Source of the DNA: UBA10364 sp905182675
Lineage (GTDB): Bacteria; Bacteroidota; Bacteroidia; Flavobacteriales; Schleiferiaceae
Direction: 5' to 3'
Assembly: GCA_963933975.1 (NCBI GenBank)
Contig: CAWVWE010000002.1
Coordinates: forward strand, 42,419-106,418
DNA length: 64,000 nt
The notes under the pieces are model-generated. The model was given only the letters and a program-made list of their open reading frames with translations. It had not been told where the DNA came from and made no database searches. Position numbers and translations under genes: made by a program. Below, in pieces: positions 1 through 9,227 of the stretch (position 1 is the first letter of the stretch; every line of letters starts with the position of its first letter).

Positions 1-1368
1 AGTGGTAAGCCCATCTACAGCTATGGAGAATATTACACCCAAAAGGGGGCTTATCTAGCAAGCTTTTCGGATTCTACCATACTTCATCCTGGCGGGATAT
101 ACGACCTGCGTGGCATAGGCATCAGTAGTACTTACTACAAGGCATTTTTTGACAAAATAGGTATTGAACCACTTGTGGTAAGAGGAACAGGTAATAAGTT
201 TAAGGCTGCTGTTGAACCTTTTATTTCAAACGAAATGAGTGAGGAAAACAGACTTCAATTGACCCATTTAACTTCTCAGTTTTGGGACTTTATTTCCAAT
301 GGATTATCTCAGAAAGGACTAAATCAATCGGCAATTGATTCCTGTGCAAATCAATGGGTGGGTATGAATGCAGTACAGATTGAGGCATCAGGTTTAGTGG
401 ATGCCTTGGGCTACAGAGAAGATGTCATCAAAAGCTTTGAGGAGCGTTATGACATACTAAATTGGAGTAGCTACAGACAATCCTTAAAAAAAGAAACAGC
501 CAAAGATCGTGTTGCCGTTATCTACGCGAATGGAACTATTGGTAATGGCGCTGGAGACGAGTCGAGTATAGGCACGAAAAACATCATTAAAGCCCTTGAA
601 AAGGCGAACAACAACAAGAGGGTAAAGGCGATCGTTCTTAGGGTAAACAGTCCAGGTGGCAGTGCTCTGACCTCAGATATGATTCACCACACCATAGAAG
701 GAGTTGATAAGCCAATTGTCGTTAGTCAAGGGAATTATGCTGCGTCTGGTGGATACTACATCAGCTGTAATGCAGATGCCATATTCACTAATTCTACGAC
801 CATCACTGGAAGTATCGGAATCTTCATGAGCTTATTTACTGCGGAGGAATTAATCAACCAAAAACTTGGCTTGACCATAGAAGAAGTACAAACGCATCCC
901 TTTGCAAACTTTCCGAATCTCTACCGCCATCCTACGGCGCAACAATACGCTATTCTTCAACGAATGATTGATTTCGGCTACGATGACTTCACTGGAAAAG
1001 TAGCGGCTGGCAGAGACACAACGATGGAATACGTTAAATCCATAGGCGGAGGTCGAGTTTGGTCAGGAAATGACGCCTTAACGAACGGACTGGCAGATTA
1101 TGAGGGGAATCTTCAGGATGCGATCGCCTTTGCAGCTGAATTAGGAGAGGTTTCAGACTATCGGATTTATGAGTTACCCCGTATAGATCAGGGGATTGAA
1201 CGTTATGTAAAAGCGTTCACTTCGATGGCTAACTCTGGTAATTCCACATCCAACAGTGTATTGCAGATCGTAGACCAGCATCCTGCCATGTTAGAGTTAA
1301 AATCACTTATTGAAAATCCTGGAATGCAAGCAAGAATGAATCCTGTTTTCCGCCAATTCAATGACTAA
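1..1368 (+). CDS. sppA: Signal peptide peptidase SppA, 67K type (5' end outside window)
   Basis: Membrane serine protease that degrades cleaved signal peptides. The frame is open from base 1, so the start and the N-terminal membrane anchor lie upstream; 455 residues are visible. The catalytic dyad of the long (E. coli-like) form can be placed: the lysine of the FKAAVEPF motif (codon 202-204) and the nucleophilic serine in NYAASGGYY (codon 745-747), about 180 residues apart as expected when both tandem SppA domains are present. The GTG at 175 is internal, because similarity to the family continues upstream of it. The 3' end overlaps the next gene by 8 bases, which suggests co-translation. Confidence 0.93.
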   Translation, partial: SGKPIYSYGEYYTQKGAYLASFSDSTILHPGGIYDLRGIGISSTYYKAFFDKIGIEPLVVRGTGNKFKAAVEPFISNEMSEENRLQLTHLTSQFWDFISNGLSQKGLNQSAIDSCANQWVGMNAVQIEASGLVDALGYREDVIKSFEERYDILNWSSYRQSLKKETAKDRVAVIYANGTIGNGAGDESSIGTKNIIKALEKANNNKRVKAIVLRVNSPGGSALTSDMIHHTIEGVDKPIVVSQGNYAASGGYYISCNADAIFTNSTTITGSIGIFMSLFTAEELINQKLGLTIEEVQTHPFANFPNLYRHPTAQQYAILQRMIDFGYDDFTGKVAAGRDTTMEYVKSIGGGRVWSGNDALTNGLADYEGNLQDAIAFAAELGEVSDYRIYELPRIDQGIERYVKAFTSMANSGNSTSNSVLQIVDQHPAMLELKSLIENPGMQARMNPVFRQFND

Positions 1369-2038
1369 GAAGGAACACGTAGCAGAAAGACTATATTATA
1401 TTCTAGGTGCCTTATTTATAGCGGCGCTGATTACGTGTAACTTAATCGCTAATAAATTTATTTCCATAGACTTAGGGTTTAAAACCTTTGTCATTAGTGC
1501 GGGTGTTCTTCCCTACCCCATTACTTTTTTAATCACGGATATTTTGAGTGAATTATACGGTCAAAAGAGAACAACGCACGTCGTACTGTCCGGTTTATTT
1601 GCAAGCATATTCGTGCTATTCATACTTTGGTTGGGGGCACAATTCCCTGCGATCGAAGGTTCTCCTGTAGATGACGAAACGTTCAATCAAGTCTTTCAAA
1701 ATGCGTGGCGTGTCATCGCAGCTTCTATGTTGGCTTATATTGTGGCTCAACTTATCGATGTAAAGTTGTTTCACTTCTGGAAGCGCTTAACGAAGGGAGA
1801 AATGTTATGGGTACGGAATAATTTTTCCACCGTGATTTCGCAATTTGTAGACACCACTCTAGTGGTGGTTATTTTGTTTTTTGGCGTAGAAAGCTGGTCA
1901 ACAATGGGTTCTTATATCTCAGACGGTTGGCTGTTTAAAGTTATTTTCGCTGCGCTAGATACTTTTATAATTTATGGATTTATGGCCTGGGCGCGATCTT
2001 ACTTCAAACTCAAAAAAGGCGAAGAAATAGAATTATAG
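1361..2038 (+). CDS. yhhQ: Queuosine precursor transporter, YhhQ family
   Basis: Integral membrane protein of 225 residues with about six hydrophobic segments, matching the YhhQ/QPTR family that imports preQ0/preQ1 for queuosine tRNA modification. Family-typical stretches include the N-terminal ITCNLIANKF segment, the YPITFLITDILSELYG segment around residues 50-70 and the SQFVDTTLVVVILF segment near residue 160. The ATG lies inside the end of sppA (8-base overlap), so it probably uses that transcript. Function is inferred from the family; no queuosine enzyme is encoded nearby. It converges on a minus-strand gene with one base between the stops and no visible terminator hairpin. Confidence 0.88.
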   Translation: MTKKEHVAERLYYILGALFIAALITCNLIANKFISIDLGFKTFVISAGVLPYPITFLITDILSELYGQKRTTHVVLSGLFASIFVLFILWLGAQFPAIEGSPVDDETFNQVFQNAWRVIAASMLAYIVAQLIDVKLFHFWKRLTKGEMLWVRNNFSTVISQFVDTTLVVVILFFGVESWSTMGSYISDGWLFKVIFAALDTFIIYGFMAWARSYFKLKKGEEIEL

Positions 2039-2039
2039 G

Positions 2040-2837
2040 TTATTTCACTTCTATATCTACCATGAAACCCTCATGAGAACGGACGTTGAAAACTCCTACG
2101 CTCGTGATCAGATATTGCCCCCGAATACCAAATAGTTCACCTTCCCACTGATCCCCTTTTTGTTTAAAACTGATACTTTTTATTTTTTCCGGTTGATGCG
2201 CAATAGGGTAATGGAAATCCCAAATTTTATCTGACACGTCTGCAAATTCCCTCAGGTGCAGTGGCAAAGCTGCAAGAGCGATTTCCTTAGATTCATTCAA
2301 CTGCGCATCTGTGCCTAAATCCTTAAGCATGGCCTGCCAAGAAGTTTTATCCGTGAAGTGATCCTTCAATGCTACTTCTGCTTCTCCCGCTAAATATCTA
2401 TTGGGCGTTTCTAAGAGAATTACAGCCTGCCTTGCACCCTGATCCATCCACCGATAAGGCATCTGAGTTTTACGTGTCACCCCCACCTTAATTCGATCTG
2501 TTTTCGCTAAATAGACCAAATGAGGCTGAAGCTGCATTCTCTTCTCGAATTCAAGATCGCGGTCTTCTATACCCAAATGAGCTTGACTTAATTCTGGCCT
2601 CATGATTGACGGAGATGCCTCAGGCTTTGAAAAGAAACAATCTTTGCAAAAGTTTTGTCTATATACCTCAGGCACTAATGACCCACAAAAGCAAGTGTGA
2701 TCACCTACGAATTGGATACGGATCGTCTTTCCAATCAGCTGGTTCATGAAGAGCATATCCTCTCCCAGTTTAAGGGCGTACCTTATTGTTTCACCATATT
2801 GAGTAGACATTTTCCGTAAAGGACCGTTAAATCGCAT
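2040..2837 (-). CDS. DUF2797 family protein
   Basis: Protein of 265 residues of unknown function that looks like the DUF2797 family. A likely metal-binding cluster sits near the N-terminus: C-x-C at residues 49/51 and C-x2-C at 64/67. Further on, a segment around residue 108 (LVYLAKTDRIKVGVT, then a conserved RW) resembles a GIY-YIG nuclease-like fold, although I cannot confirm a catalytic set. No signal peptide or membrane segment is seen, so it is probably cytosolic. It is transcribed alone, divergent from the GH3-like gene and tail-to-tail with the queuosine transporter gene. Confidence 0.78.
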   Translation of the reverse strand: MRFNGPLRKMSTQYGETIRYALKLGEDMLFMNQLIGKTIRIQFVGDHTCFCGSLVPEVYRQNFCKDCFFSKPEASPSIMRPELSQAHLGIEDRDLEFEKRMQLQPHLVYLAKTDRIKVGVTRKTQMPYRWMDQGARQAVILLETPNRYLAGEAEVALKDHFTDKTSWQAMLKDLGTDAQLNESKEIALAALPLHLREFADVSDKIWDFHYPIAHQPEKIKSISFKQKGDQWEGELFGIRGQYLITSVGVFNVRSHEGFMVDIEVK

Positions 2838-2900
2838 TTTCGAGTATTTTTATTGACTAGTGTGAAGTTATAAATCAATCCATAAGCCTGAGCCAAAACC

Positions 2901-4433
2901 GTGTTTTATTCGTTAGTTAATAAAGTAATTCGCTTCAATCTCAAGAAGTACATGGAAGAGCTGATGCATTCTTCTCATGAGCCTTTTGTGGCACAACGGG
3001 CTGTGATGTCGGCATTATTACAACAAGCGAAGAACACGGAATTTGGAAAAGCATATGGTTTTGACACTATTCACGACTTCAATACATTTTCAAAACGTAT
3101 TCCGCTTGCGACGTACGGTGATCTTAAAGGATCTATTGAACGCATGAGGTCGGGTGAATCAAATGTTCTTTGGCCAGGACAGGTAAAATGGTATGCAAAA
3201 AGCTCTGGAACTACCTCAGGAAAATCCAAGTATATTCCTGTTTCGCAGGACAGCATCAACAGTTGTCATTTCGCAGGCGGACGATATGAATTGGCCATGT
3301 ACTTTAACCACCGGCCAGAATCAAAATTGTTTGAAGGGCTCGGACTCCGCTTGGGCGGATCAACAGTTCTTGAACAGCATGGCTTGAGTAAGTCCGGAGA
3401 TTTGAGTGCCATACTGATACAAAACATTCCTACTTGGGCGGAGTTTAGAAGCGCACCTAGCCCAAACACCGCTTTGATGACAGAATGGGAAGAGAAGATA
3501 GAGGCTATTTTAGATGAAGTCATTGATCAAAACATCACCTCCTTTTGGGGGGTGAGTAGTTGGTTTCTGGTATTGTTCAATAAGGTTTTAGAACGTACCG
3601 GGAAAAACAACCTTTTAGAGGTTTGGCCCAATCTTGAACTCTTTGCACACGGCGGTGTAAACTTCGTGCCCTACGAAAATCAGTTTCGCCAGTTAATGCC
3701 GGGGAATCAGGTAACCTTCATGGAAAATTACAATGCATCGGAAGGTTTTTTTGCCATTCAAGATAACCCTAGTCAAGAAGGAATGCTTCTTTTACTGGAC
3801 TCCGGTATATACTATGAATTCATTCCAATGTCAGATTTCTACGGTACAGAAAGCGATACAATACCCCTTGAAAAAGTGGACATCGGCAAGGAATACGCCA
3901 TAGTGATAACGACCAATGGCGGGTTGTGGAGGTACATACTGGGAGATACCGTTAAATTTCTCTCCACCCAACCGCACCGAATTAAACTCAGCGGACGAAC
4001 AGCCCATTTCATCAACGCCTTTGGAGAAGAACTAATTGTTTCTAACGCGGAAGAGGCGTTGCAAAATGCCTGCGAAACGCACCAGTGCAGCGTACGGGAC
4101 TTTCATGCTGGACCAATTTTCATGGAAGACGCCTCCTGCGGTGCCCACCAGTGGATCATAGAGTTTGAAAAGGTGCCGGAAGACCTTAAAGCTTTTACCC
4201 ATTCGTTAGATCTGAGTATTCAGAATCTAAACTCAGATTATGGCGCCAAGCGTAAATCAGGACTGGTCCTAGGACCATTAGAACTGATCGTCGCAAGGGA
4301 TTCTTTGTTCCATGACTGGCTCAAGTTAAAGGGGAAACTTGGAGGTCAGAACAAGATTCCGCGTCTCAGTAACAATCGCTTATTTCTGGAGCAATTTATG
4401 GAGTTAAACAGAAGTCCTGATGTTCCTTTATAA
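2901..4433 (+). CDS. GH3 family (auxin-responsive GH3-like) acyl-adenylate ligase
   Basis: A 510-residue member of the GH3 family, ANL-type enzymes that adenylate a carboxylic acid and join it to an amine. Family features are the SSGTTSGKSKYIPVS phosphate-binding loop (about residues 101-115), the NYNASEGFF segment near residue 277 and the YRYILGDTVKF-like segment (WRYILGDT) near residue 347. Plant members conjugate jasmonate or auxin; the substrate of bacterial members is unknown and I make no substrate claim. The start is GTG at 2901, chosen because the N-terminal helix (MFYSLVNKVIRF) fits the family; ATG 2952 is the alternative. The 3' end overlaps the convergent DUF3050 gene by 38 bases. 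Confidence 0.88.
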   Translation: MFYSLVNKVIRFNLKKYMEELMHSSHEPFVAQRAVMSALLQQAKNTEFGKAYGFDTIHDFNTFSKRIPLATYGDLKGSIERMRSGESNVLWPGQVKWYAKSSGTTSGKSKYIPVSQDSINSCHFAGGRYELAMYFNHRPESKLFEGLGLRLGGSTVLEQHGLSKSGDLSAILIQNIPTWAEFRSAPSPNTALMTEWEEKIEAILDEVIDQNITSFWGVSSWFLVLFNKVLERTGKNNLLEVWPNLELFAHGGVNFVPYENQFRQLMPGNQVTFMENYNASEGFFAIQDNPSQEGMLLLLDSGIYYEFIPMSDFYGTESDTIPLEKVDIGKEYAIVITTNGGLWRYILGDTVKFLSTQPHRIKLSGRTAHFINAFGEELIVSNAEEALQNACETHQCSVRDFHAGPIFMEDASCGAHQWIIEFEKVPEDLKAFTHSLDLSIQNLNSDYGAKRKSGLVLGPLELIVARDSLFHDWLKLKGKLGGQNKIPRLSNNRLFLEQFMELNRSPDVPL

Positions 4434-5175
4434 CGGATGTCCACAGCTCAATGCGGGCTCGCAACGCAGCCGAGGATAACGCTAACGTCTGCTCCCAGTA
4501 GTTTTTATTTTCAGCACACAACTCAAGGACCATTCTTTCTGCCAATTGACCATGTAGGTCACCATCTATCTCAATATGCCGTTCCAAATAATAAGTAAAG
4601 AGACTAAGCTCGTTAGGAAAAGCCTCTTTAAGGTTTTTAACGATCTCAATAAACATGTCAGGAATTAAATCCTCTCGACCAAAGGTAAATACAGCTGCTA
4701 TTTCGTGAGCATGTCCGCGCTCAACAACATCCAGCGTTGCCCGTACAAATTTCTTAGAACCTTCGGGTGCTTCGCTTCGATCTAACGCAACTTTTGGATC
4801 GACCCCTAGATTCAATTCTGCGATAAAGGATAAAATAGGTTGCGTATTAGCTCCTGCTTCGCTCATTGCCTGAACATATAGCTCGAAATGACTTATTGCA
4901 TTGCCATTTTGATCAATATCGCTTTCCTCTCCAAATACAATCTCATTGATTAGTCGGCGTACTTCAGGGTTACCCGTAGGCACCCAATACGTATCCACGC
5001 AGGTAAGTTGGCGTTGTAAGCCCTTTAATAAGACCATGAAGTCCCAAACAGCCCAAACATGAGATTCCATAAAAATTCTCGCCTTATCTAAGTCGTCAAC
5101 CCATGTAAATGCTTGGTGATCGATCAATTCTTGGCGAACATTTGAGATTTGCGATTTTACGTAGTCTATTTTCAT
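4396..5175 (-). CDS. DUF3050 family protein (heme-oxygenase-like fold expected)
   Basis: Protein of 259 residues resembling DUF3050, an all-helical family expected to adopt a heme-oxygenase-like fold. The segment around residue 40 (SHVWAVWDFMVLLKGLQ) carries the conserved His-Trp pattern, and further conserved acidic and His residues follow (HFELY, GREDLIPDMF, ERHIEIDGDLHG), as would be expected for a diiron or metal-binding helical bundle. The ATG at 5175 is preferred over the GTG at 5190 because AAGGA sits about 5 bases upstream, an unusual Shine-Dalgarno-like site for this genome. Its stop lies inside the end of the GH3-like gene. Biochemical function is unknown. Confidence 0.8.
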   Translation of the reverse strand: MKIDYVKSQISNVRQELIDHQAFTWVDDLDKARIFMESHVWAVWDFMVLLKGLQRQLTCVDTYWVPTGNPEVRRLINEIVFGEESDIDQNGNAISHFELYVQAMSEAGANTQPILSFIAELNLGVDPKVALDRSEAPEGSKKFVRATLDVVERGHAHEIAAVFTFGREDLIPDMFIEIVKNLKEAFPNELSLFTYYLERHIEIDGDLHGQLAERMVLELCAENKNYWEQTLALSSAALRARIELWTSVIKEHQDFCLTP

Positions 5176-5210
5176 CGTTCCTTTTGACACTTTTTATTAC
5201 TTTGCGTTTA

Positions 5211-5218
5211 CAAAAATA
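5211..5218 (-). promoter_or_regulatory. -7 promoter box (TATTTTTG) upstream of the DUF3050 gene
   Basis: Reading the minus strand, TATTTTTG matches the Bacteroidota -7 consensus TAnnTTTG exactly and lies 36 bases before the chosen ATG at 5175. I see no convincing -33 element. It shares the short divergent intergenic region with the deoxynucleoside kinase gene. Confidence 0.45.
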
Positions 5219-5224
5219 CATCTG

Positions 5225-5839
5225 ATGCATATAGCAATCGCAGGAAATATAGGATCTGGTAAAACAACTTTAACAAGCTTGTTGGCAAAGCATTATAATT
5301 ACCAACCACATTTCGAAGATGTAGACGACAATCCCTACCTGGATGACTTCTACGAAGAAATGCAACGCTGGAGTTTTAATCTTCAGATCTATTTCTTGCG
5401 TTCTAGATTTCAACAAGTAACGCAAGTCAGAGAAGAAGGTTTAGATGTTATCCAAGATAGAACGATTTACGAGGATGCTCATATTTTCGCTCCAAACCTC
5501 CATGCGATGGGTCTAATGACTGCGAGAGACTACAACAGTTACAAAGGGTTGTTCGAGCTGATGGAAAAACACCTACAACCGCCAGACCTCATGATTTATC
5601 TTAGAGCCTCAGTACCTACTTTGGTGGACCATATTCAAAAACGAGGCAGAGATTACGAGAACAGCATAAGAATCGACTACCTGCGAAGGCTAAACGAACG
5701 TTACGAGGCTTGGATCAATACCTACGACAAAGGCAAGGTGCTCATTGTAAATGTAGATAAGAACAACTTCCCTGAGAACCCTGAGGATTTGGGTGAAATC
5801 ATTAATTTGATCGATGCGGAGCTAAACGGTCTGTTCTAA
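5225..5839 (+). CDS. Deoxynucleoside kinase
   Basis: A 204-residue P-loop kinase of the deoxyadenosine/deoxyguanosine/deoxycytidine kinase family, which salvages deoxynucleosides by 5'-phosphorylation. The Walker A motif GNIGSGKT occupies residues 7-14; the conserved acidic segment EDVDDNPYLDDFY follows at about 32-44, and the DRTIYED segment with the family's DR motif lies near residue 78. The RGRDYENSI segment around residue 140 matches the LID arginines. No signal peptide is present, so it is cytosolic. Exact nucleoside specificity cannot be read from sequence. It is divergent from the DUF3050 gene and its 3' end overlaps the convergent waaA by 18 bases. Confidence 0.9.
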   Translation: MHIAIAGNIGSGKTTLTSLLAKHYNYQPHFEDVDDNPYLDDFYEEMQRWSFNLQIYFLRSRFQQVTQVREEGLDVIQDRTIYEDAHIFAPNLHAMGLMTARDYNSYKGLFELMEKHLQPPDLMIYLRASVPTLVDHIQKRGRDYENSIRIDYLRRLNERYEAWINTYDKGKVLIVNVDKNNFPENPEDLGEIINLIDAELNGLF

Positions 5840-7018
5840 GGCCTCAACAATTTTTAAAGAACTTCCAGATTGAGCCCTCAACCATTTGAGGGCTTTTTCA
5901 TTTGTACCAAAACCATCCGCCTGCATATGGTTCAAAAACTCATCTAGTTCCTGTGGAGTGTCGCACGGAACAAGGAATTCCTGATGGACGAGCTCCCTGT
6001 TTTCTGCTATTTTTTGCCAATTAGGCCCCGAAGCCGCCTTCTTTCCTTTTGCCACGGACTCTAATACATTGTGGGTTGCCTTTCCGAAGCCTCCACCTAT
6101 AAATACGGCATCCGCTAAAGCATATAACGTAGGGAGAATACCCATCTCGTCAATCATAAAAACCTCACTAACCTGTGGATCGTCTTGGGTTGAATAGACT
6201 ATTCCGAATCCTTTTTCTTCAAGCAACGAGGCCATTGCAGGCACCTGATCCAGGTCATGAGCAACGATCCACAGCGCATAGTTGTTTATGGATGTACTTT
6301 TTAACATAAATGCTATGTCAGAAAGATGTGCACTACCAACCAATAAGATGGGCTTAACCTGAAGGTTTCTCCATGTTCTCATTATTTTATGAGGAGGTTG
6401 ATCCATGAGATGCACCGCGTAATCATACTTAGGATTTCCAAGAACACTACTATGAACTCCAGCGAATGAAAGTATAACACTGTCTTGCTCAGAAGTCACG
6501 CCCCAAATAGAAATGGCCTTTTTAAAGAGGGACCTTATACCAGGTAAGGCTCTGGATAAATACCATGGTGCTCTGGATGCAGACATACCTATAACGGCAA
6601 TTGGAACTTTTCTTTTGTAAAGCCCTTGGATATGATTAGGCCATAGATCGTAACGTACAAATACAGCTAAAGAAGGCTTTAAAAAAGTCAACCAGCGCTT
6701 CACCTCACTAGGGGAGTCAAAGGGCAAATAGAATACCTGCGCCCTGCTGTAGGTTTTCCTGGCCTCATAGCCTGACGAAGAGAAGAAGGTAACCACTCCT
6801 CTCCAGTCGGGATGACGCTCTAGGAATAGTTCAAATACAGGCTTGCCCATTTCAAACTCACCTAACGAAGCGCAGTGCATCCAAAGCACTTTTCCCTGAA
6901 GAGGTTGAGATTTTTTCCAGACCAGTGCATTAGAAGTAATCACAGAAAACCATGAGGTTTTTGGCGCAACCCATTGGGCTATTTTATATCCTGCTTGGGC
7001 AAGTATAGGATAGAGCAT
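5822..7018 (-). CDS. waaA: 3-deoxy-D-manno-octulosonic acid (Kdo) transferase
   Basis: Inner-membrane-associated GT30 glycosyltransferase that adds Kdo to the lipid A precursor in lipopolysaccharide synthesis; 398 residues from the chosen start. The WMHCASLGEFE segment carries the catalytic glutamate, the FVRYDLWPNH segment matches the family, and the C-terminal GGGFGKATHNVLE-AxxGK segment is the donor-binding site. The ATG at 7018 is chosen because it overlaps the upstream gene's stop as TGATG (translational coupling), and a hydrophobic N-terminal helix then starts the protein as in WaaA. An in-frame longer reading into the upstream gene is possible but unlikely. Confidence 0.92.
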   Translation of the reverse strand: MLYPILAQAGYKIAQWVAPKTSWFSVITSNALVWKKSQPLQGKVLWMHCASLGEFEMGKPVFELFLERHPDWRGVVTFFSSSGYEARKTYSRAQVFYLPFDSPSEVKRWLTFLKPSLAVFVRYDLWPNHIQGLYKRKVPIAVIGMSASRAPWYLSRALPGIRSLFKKAISIWGVTSEQDSVILSFAGVHSSVLGNPKYDYAVHLMDQPPHKIMRTWRNLQVKPILLVGSAHLSDIAFMLKSTSINNYALWIVAHDLDQVPAMASLLEEKGFGIVYSTQDDPQVSEVFMIDEMGILPTLYALADAVFIGGGFGKATHNVLESVAKGKKAASGPNWQKIAENRELVHQEFLVPCDTPQELDEFLNHMQADGFGTNEKALKWLRAQSGSSLKIVEALEQTV

Positions 7019-7788
7019 CAATCTAAGAGATAAAAGCTTTCTTGCTTGGCATAGATCGGCAAGAACCACGTAAATGAGGCCCCTACAGCAGCTTCAAATT
7101 TGTAATTCGTATCAGACTCATCTGTGTCGATATTGAATCCTCGAACGCTTCGCGTGAGACCCATATTAAGCAATATGTTAAAGGCGTAGTTCACGCGCTC
7201 CTTATTGTCTAAATGCATATATCTCAAGGTGGTTTTAGTGACTAGACCCCTGTGTAAACGATCATATCCCTCTAAAAAAGGTGAGTCCAGCTGAGGTAAG
7301 TTTCCACGCTGGTTTCTAAGTCCGATTTTTGATTGAGTCACGCCCATACCTTGCATAAATACCCAACCAGAGTTAGCGTTGTAGTGGCTTTTAAAGAGCT
7401 TCCCTGTATTCACCAGGACTTGAGCACCACTCAAACCAGGCTGAATAATCGCAAACTCCCCGTTCACGCCCATGAAATTACCCGACTCATCTGTTAATCC
7501 TCCAAAAATATCGTCAGAATTCTTTACGGAGGTCCCATACATGGCATCGAATGATGCCCCGTAGATCCATCCATCCGTATTTTTCTTTGCGTAGTCCACA
7601 CTGATCATTGCAAAAGGGGTATACCGTTTGGCTAGATCAAACAGCGGAACATGGGCCCCTGTAGATAACGACCAGAGCTGAACAGTGCGGGTACTATCCT
7701 TGGTCGTAACTTGACCAAGCATCGTTAAGGAACTTATCATCGAACAGATAAGTAACGCTATTTTGATATGTTTGAGTACATGTTTCAT
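7018..7788 (-). CDS. Exported protein, probable outer-membrane beta-barrel, unknown function
   Basis: A 256-residue protein with a clear N-terminal signal peptide (hydrophobic residues about 8-24, cleavage after MLGQ likely). The rest alternates hydrophobic and polar residues with many Gly, Tyr and Phe, and ends with short strands, as in small outer-membrane barrels. I do not recognise a named family. Its stop codon overlaps the waaA start (TGATG), so the two are co-translated, which hints at a role connected with the cell envelope or lipopolysaccharide; that link is inference only. Confidence 0.7.
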   Translation of the reverse strand: MKHVLKHIKIALLICSMISSLTMLGQVTTKDSTRTVQLWSLSTGAHVPLFDLAKRYTPFAMISVDYAKKNTDGWIYGASFDAMYGTSVKNSDDIFGGLTDESGNFMGVNGEFAIIQPGLSGAQVLVNTGKLFKSHYNANSGWVFMQGMGVTQSKIGLRNQRGNLPQLDSPFLEGYDRLHRGLVTKTTLRYMHLDNKERVNYAFNILLNMGLTRSVRGFNIDTDESDTNYKFEAAVGASFTWFLPIYAKQESFYLLD

Positions 7789-7887
7789 TCTATGTGCAAG
7801 TTAAGGCTTACGAGTCTTTTGGTATAATGTATTTTAGCAAACGAAAGTTGAACATCACCGATTTTAAACAAGAGCAACCTCAACCTT

Positions 7888-9225
7888 ATGAAAATAACTG
7901 TTATAGGAACTGGCTATGTAGGCTTAGTAACAGGCGCATGTCTTTCAGACGTGGGCATTCAAGTCACCTGTGTAGACATCGATAAAAATAAAATAGACGA
8001 CTTAAAGAATGGCATTATGCCAATTTACGAACCCGGTCTTGAAGAGATCGTAAAGCGTAATTTCAAGAAAGGTCGTTTAAACTTCACCACCAATCTTAGC
8101 GATGCGATTCAAGGTAGTGAAGCGGCTTTTATTGCTGTTGGAACGCCTCCAGGAGAAGATGGATCTGCAGACTTAAAGTATGTTTTAGCCGTTGCTGATC
8201 AGATCGGTAAGACCATGACAAATTATATGGTCGTCATTACCAAGTCTACTGTTCCAGTGGGTACTGCTGAGAAGGTGCGCGGTGCCGTGGCACATGCATT
8301 AGCTACCCGTAACGTTGATCATGGGTTTGATGTGGCTTCTAATCCGGAGTTTTTGAAAGAAGGCGCTGCCATAGACGACTTTATGAAGCCTGACCGTATT
8401 GTGGTAGGCGTAGATAGTAGTGACGCTCAAGAGATCATGGACAAACTCTATCGTCCTTTTACTTTGAATGGCCACCCGGTGATATTTATGGACATTCCAT
8501 CAGCAGAGATGACTAAATATGCAGCCAATGCGATGCTTGCTACGAAGATCTCTTTCATGAATGATATTGCCAATTTATGCGAAATCATGGGTGCTGATGT
8601 CAACTGGGTACGAAAAGGAATTGGGAGTGATCCAAGGATTGGAAATAAGTTTATCTATCCAGGCATTGGGTACGGTGGATCATGTTTCCCTAAAGATGTG
8701 AAAGCATTAGCTAAAACGGGTCGTGATCATGGTCATGCCATGCGTATTCTTGAAGCAGTAGAAGAAGTAAATGACGACCAGAAGAGCGTTATATTCAATA
8801 AAATAAGTGCCTACTTTGGTGGCAATCTACAGGGCAAGGTTATTGCGTTTTGGGGATTGTCATTTAAACCTAATACAGATGACATGCGAGAAGCGCCTTC
8901 TGTCGTGATTGCTAACTTACTGATAAATGCTGGTGCGCAAATTCGCGCATACGATCCAGTAGCTATGGAGGAAGCTAAGCATGATTTAGGAGATCGCATT
9001 ACGTATTGTGAGAGTGATATGGAAGCAGTTCGTGGCGCTGATGCATTAGCGCTGATCACCGAGTGGGCAGAGTTCCGCATGCCCGACTGGGATGCTGTAG
9101 CCAATTCTATGACTCACAAGGTGGTCTTCGACGGACGCAATCTTTACCGCAAACAAACCATGATAGCGCATGGCTATGATTATTTTGGAATAGGAATGGG
9201 CGATTCAATCGCTGAAAAAAGATAA
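7888..9225 (+). CDS. ugd: UDP-glucose 6-dehydrogenase
   Basis: Cytosolic NAD-dependent enzyme oxidising UDP-glucose to UDP-glucuronate; 445 residues, full length. The Rossmann motif GTGYVGLVTG is at residues 7-16, the VGTPPGEDGSAD segment at 84-95, and the catalytic cysteine is Cys266 in GYGGSCFPKD. The C-terminal domain includes the FWGLSFKPNTDDMREAPS segment. It is the first gene of a four-gene nucleotide-sugar run and is followed two bases later by UDP-glucuronate decarboxylase, which uses its product. A weak -7-like box (TATTTTAG, 7830-7837) lies upstream. Confidence 0.96.
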   Translation: MKITVIGTGYVGLVTGACLSDVGIQVTCVDIDKNKIDDLKNGIMPIYEPGLEEIVKRNFKKGRLNFTTNLSDAIQGSEAAFIAVGTPPGEDGSADLKYVLAVADQIGKTMTNYMVVITKSTVPVGTAEKVRGAVAHALATRNVDHGFDVASNPEFLKEGAAIDDFMKPDRIVVGVDSSDAQEIMDKLYRPFTLNGHPVIFMDIPSAEMTKYAANAMLATKISFMNDIANLCEIMGADVNWVRKGIGSDPRIGNKFIYPGIGYGGSCFPKDVKALAKTGRDHGHAMRILEAVEEVNDDQKSVIFNKISAYFGGNLQGKVIAFWGLSFKPNTDDMREAPSVVIANLLINAGAQIRAYDPVAMEEAKHDLGDRITYCESDMEAVRGADALALITEWAEFRMPDWDAVANSMTHKVVFDGRNLYRKQTMIAHGYDYFGIGMGDSIAEKR

Positions 9226-9227
9226 TT